Shown piece by piece: positions 27,797 through 36,592 of a stretch of DNA of 64,000 nucleotides. The stretch comes from Rudanella paleaurantiibacter (GTDB taxonomy: Bacteria; Bacteroidota; Bacteroidia; Cytophagales; Spirosomataceae). The stretch covers positions 124,001 to 188,000 of the forward strand of contig NZ_WELI01000001.1 of assembly GCF_009184635.1 (NCBI RefSeq), read 5' to 3'. The position numbers and the translations under genes are program-made. The notes under the pieces were generated by a model that did not search any database, had not been told where the DNA came from, and saw only the letters and a list, made by a program, of their open reading frames with translations. Positions within the stretch are counted from its first letter, which is position 1. Each line of letters starts with the position of its first letter.

Positions 27797-29089
27797 ATGA
27801 TTTCATTAGATACAACTTCGCTTGTTAAAACCATCATTGCCCTGGGGCTTTCGGCGGTGGTTATGCTGGTTTGGTATGGGCAACGACGCCTGATGCCCGT
27901 GTTGGACGCGCACGAGCGCACTACCCGCTGGCTGGCGTTTGTGGCGTTGCGGCTCGTTCCGTTCGCGGCTGTTTATCTGGTTCTCAATCAGGAACCGCGC
28001 TCCGACGTTATATTCTTCTACGAGCGCGCCGTCCCCGCCATGGAAGGCAAGCTGGTGTACCGCGACTTTCTGTCGTTTCATGCGCCCTTGTTTACCTACC
28101 TCACGGTTTTGCCCCTGTTTATCTGGAACAATGCCCGGGTGCTGGTGCTCATGATGGCTTTGCTCGAATTTGTGATTGCCAATGCCACCTATCGTTACGT
28201 ACGGCCCCGTACCCCCGATGCGCTGCTCCGGTACGTGTTGTATTACCTGTTGCCGTTGCCCTTTGTGGCCATGGTGCTCAGTAGCGAAGAGGACGTCTGG
28301 ATGTGGGGTTTTGGGCTGCTGACGCTTGCCCTCCCGGCGAGCCTGAGCGATCGCCGATTTGCTTTCCTGACGGGCCTGATTTGGGGTGTAGCCATGCTGA
28401 CCATCAAGTTCATGCTGGTTGTGCTGCTGATTCCGTTGTTTTTTCTGATCAAAGATCGGTTGTACTATCTGCTGGGGCTGGCCGTCGTTGGTATTCCGTC
28501 GATTCTGATTCTGTACGCGCTCATGGGAACGGCTTTTCTGATGCCCATTCAGCACTCATCGTACCCGATGGCCCCGAACCTGGTCAGCGTACTCCGGCCA
28601 ATTCTGGGAAGTTTGTTTGGGCAGGTATCGCTCACGAGCCTCAACTGGGTGGGTTTGCTGGGTACCATTGGCGGAGGCTCCTGGGTGGCCTGGCAGTTCC
28701 GGCAGTTGGGGTACCGGCGGGCGTTTCCGCTCGTGTTCTGTTTCGTGTTCGGGTTGTTTATGGTGATGCTACCAAGTGCGCCGGGTTATTACCTCTTCAC
28801 GCAGGAGATGGCGCTGGTGTTTGTGTTGCTGGCCAATACCCGCACTCACTGGCTTCGGTTTGCCGTACTTAATTTTTTACTGGTGGTACAGCCAATCCTG
28901 ATGATTGTGTACGCCGATAATGCGCTGTACACCAGTTTATCGATGCTGAGCAATCCGGTGTACCTGCTCGATTATGGCATTCAGGTAATCGAGCTGGCCG
29001 GGCTTATCTGGCTGGTCGTTCTGAGTTATAACAAACTAAAAGTGGAGGAAGTAGGAAAGGGAGTAAGCGCAGAAAAGGGGGTTGTATAG
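27797..29089 (+). CDS. Multi-pass membrane protein, GT87/GT-C-like glycosyltransferase
   Basis: 430-residue integral membrane protein with about ten TM helices. The first periplasmic loop carries QEPRSDVIFFYERAVPAMEG and YRDFLSFHAPLFTYLTVLPL, the Asp-containing and Tyr/Pro-rich landmarks of DUF2029/GT87-type polyprenyl-phosphate-sugar-dependent transferases. It is clearly related to the next gene (same loop layout, similar length). The last residues (from VEEVGKGVSAEKGVV) are encoded inside the left arm of a purine-rich inverted repeat, so the native C-terminus may have been extended by that element. Acceptor and sugar unknown; it likely uses the product of an adjacent GT2 enzyme. Confidence 0.78.
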   Translation: MISLDTTSLVKTIIALGLSAVVMLVWYGQRRLMPVLDAHERTTRWLAFVALRLVPFAAVYLVLNQEPRSDVIFFYERAVPAMEGKLVYRDFLSFHAPLFTYLTVLPLFIWNNARVLVLMMALLEFVIANATYRYVRPRTPDALLRYVLYYLLPLPFVAMVLSSEEDVWMWGFGLLTLALPASLSDRRFAFLTGLIWGVAMLTIKFMLVVLLIPLFFLIKDRLYYLLGLAVVGIPSILILYALMGTAFLMPIQHSSYPMAPNLVSVLRPILGSLFGQVSLTSLNWVGLLGTIGGGSWVAWQFRQLGYRRAFPLVFCFVFGLFMVMLPSAPGYYLFTQEMALVFVLLANTRTHWLRFAVLNFLLVVQPILMIVYADNALYTSLSMLSNPVYLLDYGIQVIELAGLIWLVVLSYNKLKVEEVGKGVSAEKGVV

Positions 29090-29133
29090 TTCCCTTTCTC
29101 CGTTCTCCCTTTTCTCCTTCCTCCTTCCATTCC
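29041..29133. repeat. Purine/pyrimidine inverted repeat overlapping a gene end
   Basis: The left arm 29041-29082 (GGAGGAAG, GGAAAGGGAG and AGAAAAGGGG words) lies inside the last codons of the preceding gene. The right arm 29090-29133 is a pyrimidine run (CCCTTTCTCC, CTTCCTCCTT) that ends at the next ATG (29134). Pairing is imperfect. The vocabulary is like 24851-24968. Confidence 0.7.
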
Positions 29134-30447
29134 ATGTTTATCGTCCTTGTAAAAACAGCTGTTTCCGTCGGATTGTGTTTGTGGCTGGCGGTGTTGCTCT
29201 GGAAACGGCTGTGGATCACTGAGTATCTGCAACAGCATCACCGAACGCCCTGGATCGCCCTGTTTTATACCGTTTTTCGGTTATTGCCAATCGTGCTGAC
29301 GTTCTTCGTGCTGGGGTATCAGCCCCAATCGGACGTTCAATATTACTACTATCCCATTGCCAACACGGCCCGTCAGTTTGGGATTGTGTATCGTGATGTG
29401 TACTGCCCCTACAGCCCGTTTTTCGGGTACTGGCTTTCTATCCCGCTGCACATCTGGAACGACATGCGAACCATTGTCGTGGCTATGACCCTCATTGAGT
29501 GGCTGGCGGTGTACGTCACGTTCCGTATCTATCGGGGTGTTGAGAGTAACGGGCAACGGCTGTTCCGAGCCTTATTTTATTTCAGCCTGCCGGTACCGTT
29601 TGTGATGTGCGTGTTCAGCGGGCAGGAGGACGTAGCTCTCTGGCTGCTGGCTCTGGTGGCGGTGTGGGTCTGGCAGGAGAAAAAAAGTCCTTTCTGGGGG
29701 GGCGTGTTGCTGGCTTTGGGCTTGCTCTCTACCAAGGCAGTGTTTGTGTTTCTGATTATTCCGTTGTTTCTGATGGCCCCCAACCACCAGAAAGCCCCGT
29801 TGGTGGCGGGGCTGGCCGCTCTGGGCCTGCCGGTGCTGGCATTTCTGTACTGGAAAACCGGCTTGTTGTTCATTGAGCAACCCCTCGATGAGGGCGAATA
29901 CCTGAAAGCGCCCAACTGGCGGTCGGTACTCAACCCGATTATTGGGGGGCTTATTCCCGAAAATGGGGGCGTTTGGAAATGGGTGATGATGCTGATCACA
30001 CTCGTCATCATTTCGCTGACCGGTATCCGGGCGTATGGCAAACGACTGGTGGATACGTTACCTCTTATCTTTCTGGTGGCTTTTGGGAGTATGACGGTCT
30101 TGCAACAAAACGCCGTAAGCAACTACGCGTATCTGTTTGTACTGCCCGTGGTGTTTACCATGACCGATTTCAAAAGCCGTCTGACAACCTTTTTGCTGAT
30201 TGGTTTCAACGCACTGGCAGCTATTCACCCTTCGTTGTGGTGGCGTATTGGCCAGCCATTTTACAAGGGCTTCGATATGTTTAGCCGTCCCGACTACGCC
30301 CTGGAGTATGGCATCGAACTGGCCCTGGTCGCGGGCTTTCTGTATTATGCCTGGCTGGGGTACAGAGCTATTGATGACGTGCCGCTCTCGGCCGAAGGGG
30401 CCGTGCGGAACCGCTCGTTTCGGGGGCGGTTGTTTGGCCTGAAATAG
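29134..30447 (+). CDS. Multi-pass membrane protein, GT87/GT-C-like (paralogue of upstream gene)
   Basis: 437-residue polytopic protein with about ten TM helices, a paralogue of the gene just upstream. The corresponding loop reads YQPQSDVQYYYYPIANTARQ and YRDVYCPYSPFFGYWLSIPL, followed by HIWNDMRTIVVAMTLIEWLA, matching the upstream protein's IWNNARVLVLMMALLEFVIA. The basic C-terminus (RNRSFRGRLFGLK) is predicted cytoplasmic. Tandem duplication with divergence suggests two successive sugar additions in one glycan pathway (inference). Confidence 0.78.
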   Translation: MFIVLVKTAVSVGLCLWLAVLLWKRLWITEYLQQHHRTPWIALFYTVFRLLPIVLTFFVLGYQPQSDVQYYYYPIANTARQFGIVYRDVYCPYSPFFGYWLSIPLHIWNDMRTIVVAMTLIEWLAVYVTFRIYRGVESNGQRLFRALFYFSLPVPFVMCVFSGQEDVALWLLALVAVWVWQEKKSPFWGGVLLALGLLSTKAVFVFLIIPLFLMAPNHQKAPLVAGLAALGLPVLAFLYWKTGLLFIEQPLDEGEYLKAPNWRSVLNPIIGGLIPENGGVWKWVMMLITLVIISLTGIRAYGKRLVDTLPLIFLVAFGSMTVLQQNAVSNYAYLFVLPVVFTMTDFKSRLTTFLLIGFNALAAIHPSLWWRIGQPFYKGFDMFSRPDYALEYGIELALVAGFLYYAWLGYRAIDDVPLSAEGAVRNRSFRGRLFGLK

Positions 30448-30490
30448 CGCAGGAGGGGCGTTGACCAATCAAGGTTCGCCCGCAATGGAT

Positions 30491-30498
30491 TACTTTTG
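30491..30498 (+). promoter_or_regulatory. Candidate -7 box before the second GT2 gene
   Basis: TACTTTTG fits TAnnTTTG and is 84 nt before the ATG at 30582. No -33 TTTG at normal spacing, so this may be a weak internal promoter. Confidence 0.35.
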
Positions 30499-30581
30499 TA
30501 CAAACCGGGCTGTCTGTGGCTACGCTCAACCGAGCAACCTGCCCCGGCCGCATCGATGCATAAACACCTACTTATTACCGA

Positions 30582-31550
30582 ATGACCCCTTTAATTTCCA
30601 TCGTGGCTCCTCTCTACAATGAGCGCGAATCGTTTGGGCCGCTGATTGAGCGACTCAATGCGCTCATGGATAAACTGCCCTACCCGGTAGAGGTGGTGCT
30701 GGTCGACGATGGAAGCCGCGACAATACGGCCGACCTGATCCGGCTCACGGCCCTGTCGGACCCCCGCTATCATGGGGTGTTGCTGGCGCGTAACTTCGGC
30801 CATCAGACAGCCGTAACGGCGGGCATGGCGGCCGCGCGCGGCACCGAAGCCGTGCTCATTATCGACGGCGATCTGCAGGACCCGCCCGAATTGCTCGAAG
30901 AGTTTTACGCGCACATTCAGAATGGCTACGATGTGGTGTACGCCGTTCGGCGGAAACGCAAGGAGGGGGTGTTGAAGCGGTTTGCCTACTCGACCTTCTA
31001 TCGAATCCTGAAGAATATCTCGTACGTTGATATTCCGCTCGACAGTGGCGATTTCTCGATGGTGAGCCGTCGGGTGGTCGACATTATGAACAAGATGCCC
31101 GAAGAAAGTCGGTTTTTACGCGGTATGCGGAGCTGGATCGGCTTCAAGCAGATTGGTGTAGAGTACGAACGGAGCGAGCGTGTGGCGGGGGTACCCAAGT
31201 ATTCGTTCAAGATGCTGCGTCGGCTGGCCTACAACGGGATCTTCAACTTTAGTGAGTTTCCGGTCAAGTTTATCATCCGTACCGGGGCTTTTGCCATCGG
31301 TATCGCATTGATTTACCTGATTCAGACGCTGGTGAAGAAATATGTATTTGGCACGGTGCCGCAGGGATTCACGGCGCTTTTGTTCGTGATTATCCTTTTC
31401 AGCGGTATTCAGCTTATGGCGCTTGGTATCATTGGTGAGTACGTACTGCGCGTATTTTTCCAGGTAAAAGGCCGTCCCTTGTTTGTGGTGCGGGAAGAAA
31501 TAAAAGATGGAGCGGCAGGTGCGCCAGAAAGTATGATTACGTACAAGTGA
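30582..31550 (+). CDS. GT2 glycosyltransferase, GtrB/DPM-synthase-like
   Basis: 322-residue family 2 glycosyltransferase. The GT-A domain begins LISIVAPLYNERESFGPLIE, with VVLVDDGSRDNTADLI and the metal motif IIDGDLQDPPELLEEF intact. GtrB-type landmarks follow: YAVRRKRKEG, SGDFSMVSRRVVDIMNKMPE and RERFLRG-like ESRFLRGMRSWIGF. Two C-terminal TM helices (about 228-250 and 262-290) form the membrane anchor. It is closer to canonical undecaprenyl-phosphate sugar transferases (ArnC/GtrB) than the first GT2 of the operon. It ends 2 nt from the convergent small gene. Confidence 0.93.
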   Translation: MTPLISIVAPLYNERESFGPLIERLNALMDKLPYPVEVVLVDDGSRDNTADLIRLTALSDPRYHGVLLARNFGHQTAVTAGMAAARGTEAVLIIDGDLQDPPELLEEFYAHIQNGYDVVYAVRRKRKEGVLKRFAYSTFYRILKNISYVDIPLDSGDFSMVSRRVVDIMNKMPEESRFLRGMRSWIGFKQIGVEYERSERVAGVPKYSFKMLRRLAYNGIFNFSEFPVKFIIRTGAFAIGIALIYLIQTLVKKYVFGTVPQGFTALLFVIILFSGIQLMALGIIGEYVLRVFFQVKGRPLFVVREEIKDGAAGAPESMITYK

Positions 31551-31552
31551 GT

Positions 31553-31855
31553 TTAGGGGGTAATAAGCTGCTCCAACTCGCGCAGGTCTTCGTCGTTGAT
31601 AGAGGTTTGCGTAGGTAGCGGGTCCTTGTAAAAACGGGCAATAAGTTGCTGTATAACAAGATAGCTGGAGGAGGAAGCTAAAACGGGCCCCGCGAAAAGC
31701 TGGATAATCTGGGCGAAAAGCTTATCCTTACGGGCCTGATATTGTGAAAGCATGAACGAATCGGCCGAGTGTGTTTTGTGCAACGTAATCAGTTCGTCCA
31801 GTTGCTGAACATCTTTGACAAGGTCGTAGATCTTTAATAGTCTTGGATTCTTCAT
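31553..31855 (-). CDS. Small helical protein paired with nucleotidyltransferase gene
   Basis: 100-residue, mostly alpha-helical, charged protein (MKNPRLLKIYDLVKDVQQLD; C-terminus NDEDLRELEQLITP). I do not recognise a family. It has no signal peptide and no HEPN RxxxxH motif. The gene starts 2 nt after the stop of the nucleotidyltransferase-like gene, so the two are translationally linked. GC content is visibly lower than in flanking genes, suggesting transfer as a two-gene unit. A partner or antidote role in a toxin-antitoxin-like pair is possible but unproven. Confidence 0.6.
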   Translation of the reverse strand: MKNPRLLKIYDLVKDVQQLDELITLHKTHSADSFMLSQYQARKDKLFAQIIQLFAGPVLASSSSYLVIQQLIARFYKDPLPTQTSINDEDLRELEQLITP

Positions 31856-31857
31856 GA

Positions 31858-32340
31858 TTACTTGTTGATGGTTAGTTCAAGAAAGCCTTTCGGATAAATT
31901 ACCCCTCTACGGTTACGAGGTGTTTTATCAAATTTATCCATCCAGTAGGCGCGGTCGCCGTAGTATAAAGCGGCTAACCGATGGTCAGAAGGATAAACTT
32001 TTACAATATAAGCATCTATTCCGAATGAAAGTGATTGCGGATATTTCAGGGGTTGTAAAGCAGACTCTACGTTCTCAACAACATCAAATGGAATAAAGCT
32101 AACAATGTCAATGTCCGATGGTTCGGGTTTTCGGGTGGTAAAGCTTCCGTCGACCCACTGTACAAATGGGGTGTGGCCTACAACCTCAGACAGTATGTTC
32201 AGATAAGTTTTGTAGTTTTCAAACAAGTCTCTTCGAGCGTGTGAATCAATGTCCCTTACAAACATTTCCTCCATTTCGTCAACCGTTGAGGGAAGATTAT
32301 AATTGGGGACCAGCAAACCGCGATTATTGAAAGTAAGCAT
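31858..32340 (-). CDS. Nucleotidyltransferase-fold protein (DUF6932-like)
   Basis: 160-residue protein with a compact polymerase-beta-type nucleotidyltransferase signature: Gly65-Ser66, then Asp76-x-Asp78 (DGSFTTRKPEPSDIDIV) and a third acidic candidate at Asp109 (FGIDAYIVKVYP). The N-terminus FNNRGLLVPNYNLPSTVDEM resembles proteins now grouped as DUF6932. No other domain is present. It is the first gene of a two-gene unit inserted between the glycan operon and the MBOAT gene, on the opposite strand, and lower in GC. NTases of this size often AMPylate tRNA or proteins in toxin-antitoxin systems; that is inference here. Confidence 0.7.
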   Translation of the reverse strand: MLTFNNRGLLVPNYNLPSTVDEMEEMFVRDIDSHARRDLFENYKTYLNILSEVVGHTPFVQWVDGSFTTRKPEPSDIDIVSFIPFDVVENVESALQPLKYPQSLSFGIDAYIVKVYPSDHRLAALYYGDRAYWMDKFDKTPRNRRGVIYPKGFLELTINK

Positions 32341-32414
32341 GACTGCAACCTATTTAAAATTAGCCAATTTAACCAGTTGAGGGCTGAAGTAGCTGCTTAC
32401 GATTTTGCCTGTTT

Positions 32415-33929
32415 ATGTTATTCAACTCTCTCCAATTCCTGCTTTTTTTCGTCGTCGTGACGATCCTGTACTTCAGCCTGAGGTTTCAGCTGAGGTGGGC
32501 GTTGCTGCTGGCTGCCAGTTGTTATTTCTACATGGTGTTTCAGCCGGCGTATATCCTGATTCTGTTTCTCACGATTGTCATCGACTACATAGCTGGCCTG
32601 TGGATTGAGCGTTCGGAAGGCAAAACCCGAAAATGGCTGCTTATTCTTTCGCTTATTTCAAACATCGGCATTCTGGCGTTTTTTAAATACCTCGGGTTCT
32701 TCACCGAAAATATTGCGCTTCTGTTTGATACGCTCAGTATGCCCGATTTCGCCGACCGCATCACAAACGGTACTAACCGCATTTTTGTGGGCGTGCTGAA
32801 GCTCTTCGGCGAGAGCGGTATTGATTCGTTTAAAGACAACATGAGTATTCTGCCCATTGGCCTGTCGTTTCACACGTTTCAGGCCATGAGCTACACCATT
32901 GAGGTGTACCGGGGCAACCAAAAAGCTGAGCGGCATTTCGGTATCTACGCGCTGTACGTGATGTTTTACCCGCAGTTGGTGGCCGGTCCTATCGAACGAC
33001 CGCAGAACGTACTGCATCAGTTTCATAAGCCACATGCCTACGACTTTGAGGAGGTAAAAGCTGGCCTTATGCAGATGGCCTTCGGGTTTTTTAAGAAGTG
33101 CGTCATTGCCGACCGGCTCGTCTTGTTTCTCGACCCGGCCTTCAGCCATCCGGAGGGGTACAACGGCCTGTCGTTGCTGATGGCCACGTTTTTCTTTACT
33201 ATCCAGATTTACTGCGACTTTTCGGCTTACTCGGATATTGCCATTGGGGCCGCCCGCGTAATGGGCTTCAAACTGATGGAAAACTTCCATACGCCTTACT
33301 TTGCCCATTCGATTTCGGAGTTCTGGCGACGCTGGCACATCTCACTTTCGACCTGGTTTCGCGATTATCTGTACATCCCGCTGGGCGGCAACCGAAAAGG
33401 GCAGTTCCGGACGTACCTCAACCGGTTTATTGTGTTCATGACGAGCGGACTCTGGCACGGGGCCAACTGGACGTATGTGATCTGGGGGGCGCTGCACGGC
33501 TTGTACATTGTGCTCGATATTGCGCTGGATAAGCGCAATGCGCGGAAAGGAGAAGGGAAAACCCAAAAAACGGCAGCACAGTTGGGCGGGTTGAGCCTGT
33601 CCCGCCGGGTGTTTGGTGTCTTGTTTACCTTCGTACTGGTAATGCTGACGTGGGTGTTTTTTCGGGCTGTATCGGTGTCAGATGCCCTGCTGATTCTGGG
33701 CCGTATCTTCACGCTTTCGCCTACCGACCCGCTCCAATCGGCCCTGAACCCAGTCGAGCTTTGGTTCAGCTTCGGGCTGATTGCGTTTATGTTCTGGAAA
33801 GAGTGGTACTATTTTATCATTCCCACGCGGAGTACCGCCCGGTTTGTGGTGGTGTTTGCCTTGCTCGCCTTTACCACCTACCTATTTGGGGTGTTTACGA
33901 GCAACCAGTTTATCTATTTCCAGTTTTAA
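32415..33929 (+). CDS. MBOAT-family O-acyltransferase (AlgI/DltB-like)
   Basis: 504-residue polytopic membrane-bound O-acyltransferase. Family signatures are complete: YTIEVYRGNQKAERHFGIYA, FYPQLVAGPIERPQNVLHQF, AYSDIAIGAARVMGFKLMEN, SEFWRRWHISLSTWFRDYLY and IPLGGNRKG. The catalytic His is His348 in TSGLWHGANW. About eleven TM helices. AlgI-type enzymes pass acetyl groups across the membrane to exopolysaccharides, usually with an SGNH partner encoded next door; no such partner follows here (the next gene is on the other strand). It may modify the glycan made by the preceding operon. Confidence 0.94.
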   Translation: MLFNSLQFLLFFVVVTILYFSLRFQLRWALLLAASCYFYMVFQPAYILILFLTIVIDYIAGLWIERSEGKTRKWLLILSLISNIGILAFFKYLGFFTENIALLFDTLSMPDFADRITNGTNRIFVGVLKLFGESGIDSFKDNMSILPIGLSFHTFQAMSYTIEVYRGNQKAERHFGIYALYVMFYPQLVAGPIERPQNVLHQFHKPHAYDFEEVKAGLMQMAFGFFKKCVIADRLVLFLDPAFSHPEGYNGLSLLMATFFFTIQIYCDFSAYSDIAIGAARVMGFKLMENFHTPYFAHSISEFWRRWHISLSTWFRDYLYIPLGGNRKGQFRTYLNRFIVFMTSGLWHGANWTYVIWGALHGLYIVLDIALDKRNARKGEGKTQKTAAQLGGLSLSRRVFGVLFTFVLVMLTWVFFRAVSVSDALLILGRIFTLSPTDPLQSALNPVELWFSFGLIAFMFWKEWYYFIIPTRSTARFVVVFALLAFTTYLFGVFTSNQFIYFQF

Positions 33930-34002
33930 GACCTGCGTGTAGAATGCTGAGTCGTTCGGCCACGTAGCTGGAAACTACGCCCGACTTTTGGCTGGTTTTC
34001 CA

Positions 34003-34479
34003 TTACTCGTCGGCCTGGATGCCCTCTTCCTGGAGCTTACTCTCGGCGTCTTTGATCGCTTCCTCTACGGAGTGCGATTTGCGGAGGTCAATGTGCTTAC
34101 GGGTCAGTTCGGCCATGGTGTGGTAGTGCTGGCATAAGACCTCCAGTTCATCATCGCCCATTTCTTCTACCGCAACGAGCCGGTTACTGGCCCCTTTGGT
34201 GGCGGCAATCAGTTCGTTAAGTTTTAACTGAATCGCCAGCGAATCTTTGTTTTGGGCTTTCTGGATAATAAACACCATCAGGAAGGTCACAATGGTTGTT
34301 CCGGTGTTGATGACCAGTTGCCAATCTTCCGAATAGTTGAAAATTGGGCCGGTAACGGCCCAGACCAGTACCACCCCGAAGGCCGTCAGAAAGGCTTTCG
34401 AACTACCCGTAACCTTGGTAATGTACGTGGCAAAATGATCGAATTGGGTGTTGAGTCGACTCGGTTTGTGGTTCTCCAT
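34003..34479 (-). CDS. Low-affinity iron permease family protein
   Basis: 158-residue protein with two TM helices near the N-terminus (SSKAFLTAFGVVLVWAVTGP and WQLVINTGTTIVTFLMVFII), then KAQNKDSLAIQLKLNELIAA, the diagnostic block of the FET4-like Iron_permease family (PF04120). The C-terminal half is a soluble acidic helix-rich tail (EEMGDDELEVLCQHY). The ATG at 34479 (MENHKPSRLNTQFDHFATY) is chosen; an upstream in-frame start at 34509 overlaps the terminator region. Real iron transport by these short bacterial forms has not been shown. Confidence 0.88.
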   Translation of the reverse strand: MENHKPSRLNTQFDHFATYITKVTGSSKAFLTAFGVVLVWAVTGPIFNYSEDWQLVINTGTTIVTFLMVFIIQKAQNKDSLAIQLKLNELIAATKGASNRLVAVEEMGDDELEVLCQHYHTMAELTRKHIDLRKSHSVEEAIKDAESKLQEEGIQADE

Positions 34480-34505
34480 GACTGTAGGCCTTCGTAAAGA
34501 CGATA

Positions 34506-34550
34506 ACAAAAACCAGCCCGAACCGCCGTATTCTTTATCCGACGGTTCGG
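34506..34550 (-). terminator. Rho-independent terminator of the Ig-like lipoprotein gene
   Basis: Stem CCGAACCGCCG (34518-34528) with CGACGGTTCGG (34540-34550), one mismatch, 11-nt loop. On the minus strand it is followed by TTTTTG. It lies 10 nt after the stop codon of the Ig-like gene. Confidence 0.75.
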
Positions 34551-34559
34551 ACCGGGTGC

Positions 34560-36206
34560 CTAGAAGTTAATATCCCCCAGTTCAAAATCGGCCTTGAGCG
34601 GAATGATGCCTTTCTGGAAACCGGGATGGTAGATAATCTCCTCGGGTTGAATGAGTTTCTGGATATTACCCGTATCGCGTCGGCCATTGCCGTTGCGGTC
34701 CAGAATAAGCCGCACCCGGTATCGCCCCGGTTTGAGCCGGGCAAATACGTAATTAGGCGTATTGGCCACCGACCGAATCACCTTGTAGTTTTCGTCGGTC
34801 AGCTCCACAATGAATTTTTCGCCCGTGGGCCGGTTCACCTGCCCCGAAATAAGCCCAAAGTCTTCTGTATTAAGCACCCGGTACTGAAGCCGTGCCCGCG
34901 CTGAGGTATCGTTCTGAATGCTCATAAACGCCCCCCGCCGAAACAACAGGTTAAGCGTATCGGCTATGTTGGTGCGGGCCGTAATGGTCAGGCGGGTGTT
35001 GCCGTTGCTGAATGAAAACGACGTAGCCGAAGCCGGCAGGGCCTTGGTACTGTCGGAGCGGTAAATCCGAATCAGGTCGGGGGTGAGGGTTTTAATAGGC
35101 TTGTTAAACGTGACCGTAAACACCTGATTGTTATCGATAGCTTCGCCCGATTTGGGGTCTACATCCTGGCCCAGCACCACCCGGTCGCGGGCGCGCGACT
35201 TGAGCGGGGAGAAGTACAGCCGCTCGCGGAGTTCGTTGGCATTGCCCACCGAGTCGATGGTTGTGATGAGCACCGGAATGGTGTCGCCAGCCGCCCGGCC
35301 TTCGGGTTTGTAGATTCGAATGAGGGTGGGCCGTTCCAGAAACGATATCACCGAGTCGACGGGGGTGAGGGTTGAGCTACTCGGGATTTGTGGTTGCAGC
35401 CGGTAGCTCGCGATACCGCTGCTCAGTTCGAGGCCCATGGTTTCGTCGGTGCGTTCGCGCCGGGTGATGCGTGGTTTCACATAGCCCCGAAAGGCCACCA
35501 GATTCACGTCGTCGTAGTTGCGGTTGAGGTTCACGAGCGAATCGCGGAAGGCCACCCGCTCACCGGGCTGATTGTTCACCAGGTTCAGGTCTTTGTCTTC
35601 AAACGCAAACGGTTTGTAGGCTGCGGTCTTGATGTTCTCGATCAGGTACACCCCGTTGCTGTCTGTCCGGGCAAAGTACTGCGGGCGTTTGCGTTGTACC
35701 GGCAGGGTATCGTCGGGCGCAAAGAGCCCAACCACCATGCCCAGAATCGGTTGTTTGGTGTCGGCGTCGAGTATGGTACCGCCAAGGCGGAGCGAGTCGA
35801 TAGCGGGGCCGGTGCTGAACACCAGCTTAGGGTTTTCGGCCACGTTGCGCTCGGTTACGTCGCGGATGGCGTCGGCAAAGCTGATGGTATAGGTTGTGTT
35901 GGGCTTAAAATTCTGGTTGAACACCAGCCGGAACCCCTGCGGAAGTTGCCGTACCACAAAGGGGTTGGTATCCTGCGGAGTGATGAGAATTTTCTGTTGC
36001 AGATTCTCGGCCGACACGTACTCGTCGAACAGGAGTTCGATTGTTTTACCCTGTACATTCAATTGTCGGTTTTTGGGGATGCTGCTCACCAGTTTGGGAG
36101 CCAGCGTGTCTTTTTTACCACCCGGCGGGTTAGCTACCTGCGCGCAGTTTTGCAGCAGAAAGGGCAGCGAAAGCAGAACCAGAAAGAAACTTATGCGTAA
36201 GGACAT
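34560..36206 (-). CDS. Lipoprotein with Big_5 Ig-like domain
   Basis: 548-residue protein with a lipoprotein signal MSLRISFFLVLLSLPFLLQN-C. Residues about 30-130 form a bacterial Ig-like (Big_5) domain: LAPKLVSSIPKNRQLNVQGK, ELLFDEYVSAENLQQKILIT and PNTTYTISFADAIRDVTERN, standard for this widespread Bacteroidota lipoprotein family. The middle has a carboxypeptidase-regulatory-like segment (GGTILDADTKQPILGMVVGL). The C-terminus carries a second prealbumin-like fold (YVFARLKPGRYRVRLILDRN, GNGRRDTGN). Likely outer-membrane anchored; function unknown. Confidence 0.88.
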   Translation of the reverse strand: MSLRISFFLVLLSLPFLLQNCAQVANPPGGKKDTLAPKLVSSIPKNRQLNVQGKTIELLFDEYVSAENLQQKILITPQDTNPFVVRQLPQGFRLVFNQNFKPNTTYTISFADAIRDVTERNVAENPKLVFSTGPAIDSLRLGGTILDADTKQPILGMVVGLFAPDDTLPVQRKRPQYFARTDSNGVYLIENIKTAAYKPFAFEDKDLNLVNNQPGERVAFRDSLVNLNRNYDDVNLVAFRGYVKPRITRRERTDETMGLELSSGIASYRLQPQIPSSSTLTPVDSVISFLERPTLIRIYKPEGRAAGDTIPVLITTIDSVGNANELRERLYFSPLKSRARDRVVLGQDVDPKSGEAIDNNQVFTVTFNKPIKTLTPDLIRIYRSDSTKALPASATSFSFSNGNTRLTITARTNIADTLNLLFRRGAFMSIQNDTSARARLQYRVLNTEDFGLISGQVNRPTGEKFIVELTDENYKVIRSVANTPNYVFARLKPGRYRVRLILDRNGNGRRDTGNIQKLIQPEEIIYHPGFQKGIIPLKADFELGDINF

Positions 36207-36592
36207 TCAAGTGTTGGAACGGTTGAGAGCCCCGAAATAAACGGGCCATCAGTATTTCAGAACAAACATACGGCCCAGCCGGGCTGCTGCCGATGCCCGA
36301 CCCCTTAAAATTAGTTAAGTAGCCGGGGTGATGTAACGTAAAAACGCTCGGCATGGGTGCCCGGTCGGAGTATATTGGTTGGTAAACATAGGGCTGTACA
36401 CTTGTAAGTGGTTGATTACTTGCTGTATATGTCTACGTTCGAGCGGGTGTGAGAAGCTATTTTGTATATAAAAACAACAAATTATCAGCGTGTTTACATT
36501 TTACTGACCAGATAACAGATTAATATTTATTAATATAAAAGGACTATATAGTTTTGGTAAACCTCTATAAACCTTAACTACTTTACAATCAA
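36207..36592. other. AT-rich divergent intergenic region upstream of P47-like cluster
   Basis: 386-nt gap between the divergent Ig-like lipoprotein and P47-like genes. From about 36400 it becomes strikingly AT-rich. It contains the promoter candidate at 36526-36556 and a second TATTTTG at about 36468-36474. No ORF or long inverted repeat is supported. Confidence 0.5.
36526..36556 (+). promoter_or_regulatory. Candidate promoter of the P47-like operon
   Basis: TAGTTTTG at 36549-36556 matches TAnnTTTG, with TTTA at 36526-36529 exactly 19 nt upstream (one base off TTTG). Predicted leader about 30 nt before the ATG at 36593. The TATAGTTTTG context is the same as in the perfect promoter at 22916-22946. 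Confidence 0.5.

Noticed and set aside
31553-31855. HEPN toxin paired with the nucleotidyltransferase
   Set aside because: No RxxxxH-type HEPN motif is visible in the 100 residues.
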